Source: Stramenopiles sp. TOSAG23-6
Taxonomy: Eukaryota > Sar
Length of the DNA stretch: 10,183 nt
Direction: 5' to 3'
Assembly: GCA_900128565.1 (NCBI GenBank)
Contig: LT636332.1
Coordinates: forward strand, 1-10,183
How positions within the stretch are numbered: position 1 is the stretch's first letter; every line of letters begins with the position of its first letter. Under the pieces are notes generated by a model that saw only the letters and a program-made list of their open reading frames with translations, was not told where the DNA came from and made no database searches. Positions 6,092 through 10,183 of this stretch are shown one piece after another. The position numbers and the translations under genes are program-made.

Positions 6092-6194
6092 GTACATTTT
6101 TATTATTCATTTTAATTTTGCATTTTTTTTTTCATAGAAAATTCTTTATCTAACATTTGTTTTAACTATATAAACATATAATTTCAAAATACAT
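6092..6194 (+). other. PLC intron 2, apparently with a non-AG 3' end
   Basis: The Y-box motif breaks after SSNFNPQ at 6090, with the donor-like GTACATTTTT at 6092, and resumes as MWTSGAQLVALN from 6197. The intervening 103 bp is AT-rich. There is no AG between 6137 and 6219, and a TGA at 6194-6196 lies in frame just before the ATG, so an upstream AG acceptor cannot produce the conserved sequence. Borders GTACAT...ATACAT with codon C|GA fit exactly. A GT-AG intron 6092-6221 would also keep the frame, but it deletes MWTSGAQLV, which includes the conserved Trp and Gly-x-Gln core of the Y box. Confidence 0.7.
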
Positions 6195-7018
6195 GAATGT
6201 GGACTTCTGGTGCTCAACTAGTTGCATTAAATCATCAAACAGCAGGGCCAATGACGTCATTAAATCGTGCGAAATTTGCTGATAATGGTGGTTGTGGATT
6301 TGTTTTAAAACCAGAATGGATGAGGAAATCTCCGATTGAATTACCTAAAAAAGGAAAACGAGGTCGTGAAGCATTGCCATGTTCTATTTATCAACGTACT
6401 TTACGTCTACAGGTTTTAGGTGTTCAGTTGTTTCTTCCTGGATTTTTCAATGGTACAATTAAAACACAAAAAACACAAAATATGTCAAGTGTAGAGGACA
6501 ATAAAAACAGAAACATATTGGCAACAACTTCAAAAGTATTTACTATTCAGGTTGAAGTTGTCAGTAAAAAACATGGAAGTTTTAAACAAAGTATTCGATG
6601 GGACCGTAGAAAAAATCTAAAATTACCAATTTTAGAATTTCCATTAGCACAACAAGGGGATGGTATAGAAATTATACATATACGAATTTATGATGCGATG
6701 ATAAGAGTGTTGACATCACCAAAGGTCATAGCTGATACGGCCATTACAATCGCTAATTTAAGACAAGGAATTCGTGTTCATAAGTTGTATGACATTCCCA
6801 ATACAAATAATAATTATAATAGTGAGTCATCAGAACAACAAACAGAAAAAATATGTGGTTCTATTTTATGTGCTTGTAATATTATTGATGAACAATGGAA
6901 TGAAAAAGGAACAAAAAAAGATCCGAAAATTGAATTTCGTGTGTTATCAAATTGGGTTGCAGGAATGAGCACAGATACTGATGCTGATCGAGGATTTACT
7001 GAAACTGATGATAAATAA
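6195..7018 (+). CDS. PLC exon 3: second half of Y box and degenerate C2 domain
   Basis: This exon completes the Y box (MWTSGAQLVALNHQT, then FADNGGCGFVLKPEWMRK), ending near residue 665 of the joined protein. A basic linker (PKKGKRGRE) leads to a C2 domain from about 689 (LRLQVLGVQLFLPGFF) to about 855, with recognisable strands FTIQVEVV, IRWDRR, IEIIHIRIYD, IADTAITIANLRQGIRVHKLYD and GSILCACNII. Most of the aspartates that form Ca2+-binding loops in PLC C2 domains are missing: no DPYV equivalent is present and YDEDxxxxDD is reduced to YDAMIRV. The C2 is therefore probably structural or a Ca2+-independent membrane binder. A charged tail ends in TAA at 7016-7018. The ATG at 6197 is an internal codon. 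Confidence 0.9.
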
Positions 7019-7134
7019 ATATTTTGTTTTCCTTTATGCAGTTTTTATTTTTTAACTTACTCCTTTTGAATCTACAAAAATGAAGTTGCGTTTTTTTTTT
7101 NCTTNATTNATTTTNTCCNGTAGTAATCTTTCTT
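7019..7134. other. Convergent 3' intergenic gap between PLC and nucleotidyltransferase
   Basis: This 116-bp spacer lies between converging stops. ATAAATAA at the PLC stop may serve as its poly(A) signal. A T10 run at 7091-7100 is followed by a cluster of five Ns (7101-7119), the densest unresolved patch in the window, and serves as A-rich 3' sequence for the minus-strand gene. Confidence 0.4.
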
Positions 7135-9858
7135 TCATTTTTCTCCATTAATATTTGTCATAGATTTGACAATTTCTTCCCCTTTTTGCTTCACCAACAT
7201 TTCAAATACTTTAAATATAGAATGACTCCAGTTGAGAGATTTTGCTTTTGTTAAAACATCTGAGACATTTGCTTTCACATTAGCTTTCGATGACAATGAA
7301 ATTTCTGTGTATAGTTTCTGCATTTGTATAATAAATTCACTTCTATCCTTGTGATGAAACTTTCGTTTCAAACGTAAACTTTCAATGATTCTGTAGGCAT
7401 TTCGATATATAATTGGTTGTTTATCCTCTATGGACACCATACTCTCATCATTGTATCTATAGTGAAATGTCCACAATAATGAGTAATATTTATGATACAT
7501 TACATCAGTATTCAATTTGGATTGTAAAATGTCTACATCTTTGAGTAGCTTTTCAAGCATCGCCGCAGTTGTTCCATTTGCAAATTCAAGTTTTATCGTG
7601 ATCTCCTGTTTTATCTTTAATATCTCTTTGAATGTAGTATCACACAATGTAGCTACATGTAATGCATATGGTCGACTATGAAGTAAAATAAGAGGATGTT
7701 CTTTATAAAAGCTTTTCTGTACATGGTACATCATATCTAGCAAATGCAACAATTGAATTTCAAGAATTATTCGCCGTGCTGGTGATAAAGTAGCAAGATT
7801 TTCATCCGCAAAATCAATTTTTTCTGATAGGGCAATATACTGTGTTAAAAACTTTTCATCTACATAAAAATTCAACAATAATTCCATCTCTTGCTCTGTG
7901 TATTTTTTCTCAGGTTGTACTATAGAAATTTTATGCGACATTTCCTTTTCAAGAGTAGCTAAACGACTCTTCCATAGATGAAGTTTAGTTTCAAGTTCTT
8001 TCTTTTTTATATCTCCCATTTCTTTCCCGTCTTTCTTTTTTATATCTTCCATTTCTTCCCCGTCCTTTATGTCGAACTGAAGGTCATAGATGTTATCTAA
8101 ACATTCGTACTTTTTGTATTCATATTGGTCTTGCACATCAAAAGCATCTGAAACTTCATTAACAATTGAGGTGACTTTTTCAATTATTTTGATTGCATAG
8201 TCTTGGGTGTTTCGTGCAATCATTACTTTCTGTCTTATTTCATCTAACTTTGCTTGCCTCTCTGCATCATTTTTACGCTTCACTTTTTGTTTCTGTCGTT
8301 TCCTCCGTTTTCGTGCTTTTTTTACTTCCTTTGCTTTTGCATCTGCTTCTGCCTTTGCAGCTAAATCTGTTTTTGATTTCTCAGCAGCCTCCGTTGCCCT
8401 ACGAGCTGCTTCACGACGATCATTATAATCAAGATATACTGATTGAATTACACTCGCTGCTTTCCCCTGAGTTTTAATATGAGTTAATTTCGCACGATCT
8501 CTTTTACCACGATATATTGATTGAATATTTGTAGCTGCTGTGTTAAGGCGAGCTTCTTTCTTCAGAGTTTTAATATGAGTTACTTTCGCACGATCTCTTT
8601 TACCACGATAAGAACTCTGTATTTTAGCAGCTGCTTTTATACGAGTTTTAAGTCGAGTTACTTTCGCACGATCTCTTTTACCACGATATAAAGATTGAAT
8701 ATTTGTCGCTTTATAACTTTGAGAAATTTCCTTTATATAATTGCATGATTTTAGAAGATTTTCAAGAGTATTACGCCGTAATGTAAAGTCATATGCAGCC
8801 TTTATCGAAACATTCACTGCCGCTTCAGTGAAAATATCTTCCACTCCAATGAGTGATAATATATTATCCTCATTCTCCATTGAATTTCTTAATTTATCAA
8901 AACTTTCTTGAACGTTTTTTATACGAAATTGTTTTTCCCCAGCATTTACCAATTTATGAGTGAATGCAGGATCCTGAATGAAGAATCCGGATCCCCTGTG
9001 TTCACTACGTTCACCACCGAGAGCGTGATGTGATAGATGTGGTTGTGGTAAAAAGTACATATATGAATTAATACCTATATACTTACTTTTCGTTCCATAG
9101 AACTCCAAAAAATGATATAGAATTTGTCCTAGGGTTTCATTCCTCGAATTCATAGAATGTTTTAACAAAACAGTATACATTGTCTCTAGAAAGAATCGCA
9201 TCATTAATACTAAAACATATGAACTCATAGTACCTTCAAACGGTACATTTAATTTCTCCTTACTTAAATACATTTTAAGTAATAGTAATATTTCTGCCGG
9301 GTGTTTTGAAGCATGTATTGAGAGCGTATTTTGTATTTGTCCTATTGTTTCAGTGTATCTTCTTGAATCATTGATTAGTGAGATATCCGCTTTCAGCCCA
9401 TCTTTAAAAACAACTTCAAACTTATCCAAATATCCATGACTATTCGCAGTATGTATAGAATCAAGTGAGTTGAGGTGTTGTATCATATATTTTACACTTG
9501 GTGGGTTACGCCATCGACGTGTCCTATCAAAGTTCAAAACAAAATCAATATCAGAGACACCTGGAATAAAGAGACCATACGCTATTGAACCATATTCACT
9601 CAAAGTTATATCAGAGTATAACTTTTGTAATTCATCCTCAAGGAATGTTTTGTATTCGTGTAGATTATGCTTCGCAAGAAATTCAATTTGCCCTTTTTTG
9701 ATTATATATGCTGCACCAAGTAATGATGTCTCGACACTTGTTGGGATGTGTTGATGAACTTGATCTTGATTGGACTGCATAGCTTTACACATTTTGCACA
9801 TGTACGCAATGACTATCAATGTACGTAGAAAGCGCATCATTGAGTATTTTTTAATCAT
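7135..9858 (-). CDS. Cid1/TRF4-type nucleotidyltransferase with IQ motifs (TUTase or non-canonical poly(A) polymerase)
   Basis: This is a single uninterrupted frame of 907 residues, ATG at 9858-9856 to TGA at 7137-7135. Residues 1-26 have a basic start, a hydrophobic core (LRTLIVIAYM) and CKMCKA, resembling a signal peptide, presequence or anchor; M7 and M8 are alternative starts. Residues ~45-170 are the polymerase-beta-like domain: GS at 90-91 (SEYGSIAYG), metal-binding D103 and D105 (SDIDFVLNF), and third acid D158 (KADISLIND). Residues ~172-310 are the PAP-associated region (ETLGQILYHFLEFYG, FFIQDPAF). Such enzymes add U or A to RNA 3' ends. IQ motifs IQSxYRGKRDR follow at 387, 413 and 445, with a degenerate one at 471 (IQSVYLDYNDR); these bind calmodulin-like proteins. 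Next come an Ala/Lys/Glu helix, a basic patch at 513-530 (possible NLS or RNA contact) and ~350 unrecognised helical residues. The polymerase class is clear; nucleotide specificity, location and partner are not. Confidence 0.85.
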   Translation of the reverse strand: MIKKYSMMRFLRTLIVIAYMCKMCKAMQSNQDQVHQHIPTSVETSLLGAAYIIKKGQIEFLAKHNLHEYKTFLEDELQKLYSDITLSEYGSIAYGLFIPGVSDIDFVLNFDRTRRWRNPPSVKYMIQHLNSLDSIHTANSHGYLDKFEVVFKDGLKADISLINDSRRYTETIGQIQNTLSIHASKHPAEILLLLKMYLSKEKLNVPFEGTMSSYVLVLMMRFFLETMYTVLLKHSMNSRNETLGQILYHFLEFYGTKSKYIGINSYMYFLPQPHLSHHALGGERSEHRGSGFFIQDPAFTHKLVNAGEKQFRIKNVQESFDKLRNSMENEDNILSLIGVEDIFTEAAVNVSIKAAYDFTLRRNTLENLLKSCNYIKEISQSYKATNIQSLYRGKRDRAKVTRLKTRIKAAAKIQSSYRGKRDRAKVTHIKTLKKEARLNTAATNIQSIYRGKRDRAKLTHIKTQGKAASVIQSVYLDYNDRREAARRATEAAEKSKTDLAAKAEADAKAKEVKKARKRRKRQKQKVKRKNDAERQAKLDEIRQKVMIARNTQDYAIKIIEKVTSIVNEVSDAFDVQDQYEYKKYECLDNIYDLQFDIKDGEEMEDIKKKDGKEMGDIKKKELETKLHLWKSRLATLEKEMSHKISIVQPEKKYTEQEMELLLNFYVDEKFLTQYIALSEKIDFADENLATLSPARRIILEIQLLHLLDMMYHVQKSFYKEHPLILLHSRPYALHVATLCDTTFKEILKIKQEITIKLEFANGTTAAMLEKLLKDVDILQSKLNTDVMYHKYYSLLWTFHYRYNDESMVSIEDKQPIIYRNAYRIIESLRLKRKFHHKDRSEFIIQMQKLYTEISLSSKANVKANVSDVLTKAKSLNWSHSIFKVFEMLVKQKGEEIVKSMTNINGEK
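7998..8063 (-). repeat. 33-bp tandem duplication encoding an 11-residue repeat
   Basis: Two adjacent 33-bp units (7998-8030 and 8031-8063) differ at only two positions. They encode DGEEMEDIKKK followed by DGKEMGDIKKK in a charged helical part of the nucleotidyltransferase. The near identity indicates a recent in-frame duplication. Confidence 0.9.
8481..8693 (-). repeat. Three near-identical DNA repeats encoding the IQ motifs
   Basis: The plus-strand core CGCACGATCTCTTTTACCAC recurs exactly three times, each preceded by GAGTTAMTTT; the units start at 8481, 8577 and 8655. Spacings of 96 and 78 bp are multiples of three. The core encodes YRGKRDRAK on the minus strand. Identity at synonymous positions points to recent duplication or gene conversion. 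Confidence 0.85.
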
Positions 9859-10183
9859 GTGCAGTAGTGTGGCCGATGTTTTGTGCTGACTCGTAACGAA
9901 TACCCGAAAGCCCGAAAGCCCGAAAGCCCGATGATCGATATATCAGCTGACGTGAACTCAACACTGTACCATTTTTTTATACCTGAATCAGATGTGAAAA
10001 ATCAAGATTCGTTTTTATAGGTACCCGGTACTATTGAAAAATAAACAAAGTAAGAAACAAAATTATCACTATAATTTTTAAATTTTATTATCCAACACAC
10101 GGCACTTGTTATCATTATACGCTTATAGGCACTGTGGGCTATAAAAACCTTAACTCTAATCTATGCTACTAGAACTTTCATCA
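9859..10183. promoter_or_regulatory. Upstream region of the nucleotidyltransferase gene
   Basis: No protein-like frame is visible in these 325 bp up to the right edge. The part nearest the gene is relatively GC-rich and holds an 8-bp tandem repeat; beyond it come AT-rich sequence and a GGTACCCGGTAC direct repeat near 10020-10031. This should be the 5' UTR and promoter of the minus-strand gene. No specific promoter element can be assigned. Confidence 0.4.
9903..9931. repeat. 8-bp tandem repeat CCCGAAAG, 3.6 copies
   Basis: Three perfect CCCGAAAG units at 9903-9926 are followed by CCCGA. The array lies 45-73 bp upstream of the nucleotidyltransferase start codon, so it is in the 5' UTR or core promoter. 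It is GC-rich against an AT-rich background. Confidence 0.9.

Noticed and set aside
5743-6153. Independent small gene starting at ATG 5743
   Set aside because: Its sequence is the PLC Y box and it begins in the middle of an exon; it is part of the PLC gene.
6251-6260. TGACGTCA palindrome resembling a cAMP-response element, with further GACGTC sites at about 2078, 3701 and 3761
   Set aside because: This copy lies inside PLC coding sequence and the others are in coding sequence too; no positional pattern supports regulation.
6197-7018. Independent gene starting at ATG 6197 (MWTSGAQL)
   Set aside because: It begins inside the conserved Y-box motif that continues directly from the previous exon; it is PLC exon 3.
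8193-8477. Plus-strand open frames of 73-94 codons opposite the basic/Ala-rich part of the nucleotidyltransferase
   Set aside because: Leu/Phe/Ser-rich shadows of the Lys/Arg/Ala/Glu codons on the other strand.
1-10183. Viral or transposon origin of the window
   Set aside because: No integrase, transposase, reverse transcriptase, capsid or long terminal repeats are visible, and the genes recognised are cellular.
9859-10183. tRNA or small RNA gene in the right-hand intergenic region
   Set aside because: I found no cloverleaf arms or T-loop GGTTCRANNCC-type sequence; a dedicated tRNA scan would settle it.

Overview
The window is nuclear DNA from a compact, AT-rich genome of a unicellular eukaryote. 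The evidence is a eukaryotic-type phosphoinositide phospholipase C split by introns, an EMAPII-type tRNA-binding protein, IQ (calmodulin-binding) motifs, asparagine- and acid-rich low-complexity tracts, and no ribosome-binding sites or operons. All visible stops fit the standard code. I cannot place it below 'protist, plausibly an alveolate or stramenopile-like parasite'. Isolated N bases and A/T homopolymer runs mark it as a draft assembly, and at least two genes seem to be broken by single-base homopolymer errors.

Six genes alternate strictly in strand (+,-,+,-,+,-), so starts and ends are shared between neighbours. Gene 1 (3-647, +) is the 3' part of an unrecognised protein that runs off the left edge. 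Gene 2 (773-1555, -) is an unrecognised tryptophan-rich protein with a long acidic tail. Gene 3 (1979-2719, +) is a stand-alone EMAPII/AIMP1-like tRNA-binding protein with a presequence-like N terminus; it shares a 423-bp divergent promoter region with gene 2. Gene 4 (2873-3286, probably starting at 3366, -) is a small unrecognised protein. A 26-bp tandem repeat fills the gap between the converging ends of genes 3 and 4. Gene 5 (4119-7018, +, probably beginning at 3677) is PI-PLC: EF-hand-like region, catalytic X box, a PH domain inserted in the X-Y linker, Y box and a degenerate C2, with two introns. Gene 6 (7135-9858, -) is a 907-residue Cid1/TRF4-type nucleotidyltransferase (TUTase or non-canonical poly(A) polymerase) with an N-terminal signal-like segment, three near-identical IQ motifs and one degenerate one, a very basic patch and a long helical C terminus.

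Points deserving most attention: (a) both PLC introns begin GTAC(A/G)TTTT, and the family-conserved residues resume directly after ATACAT rather than after an AG; (b) the nucleotidyltransferase-IQ architecture links RNA tailing with calmodulin, possibly in a secreted or organellar protein; (c) the X-Y linker of the PLC carries a PH domain; (d) three TTAGGG-type interstitial telomere-like motifs occur within 4 kb.

The PLC (IP3/Ca2+ signalling) and the IQ protein (calmodulin binding) could both belong to calcium signalling, but nothing in the sequence shows that they act together. I saw no tRNA or rRNA genes, CRISPR arrays, transposase or reverse-transcriptase genes.
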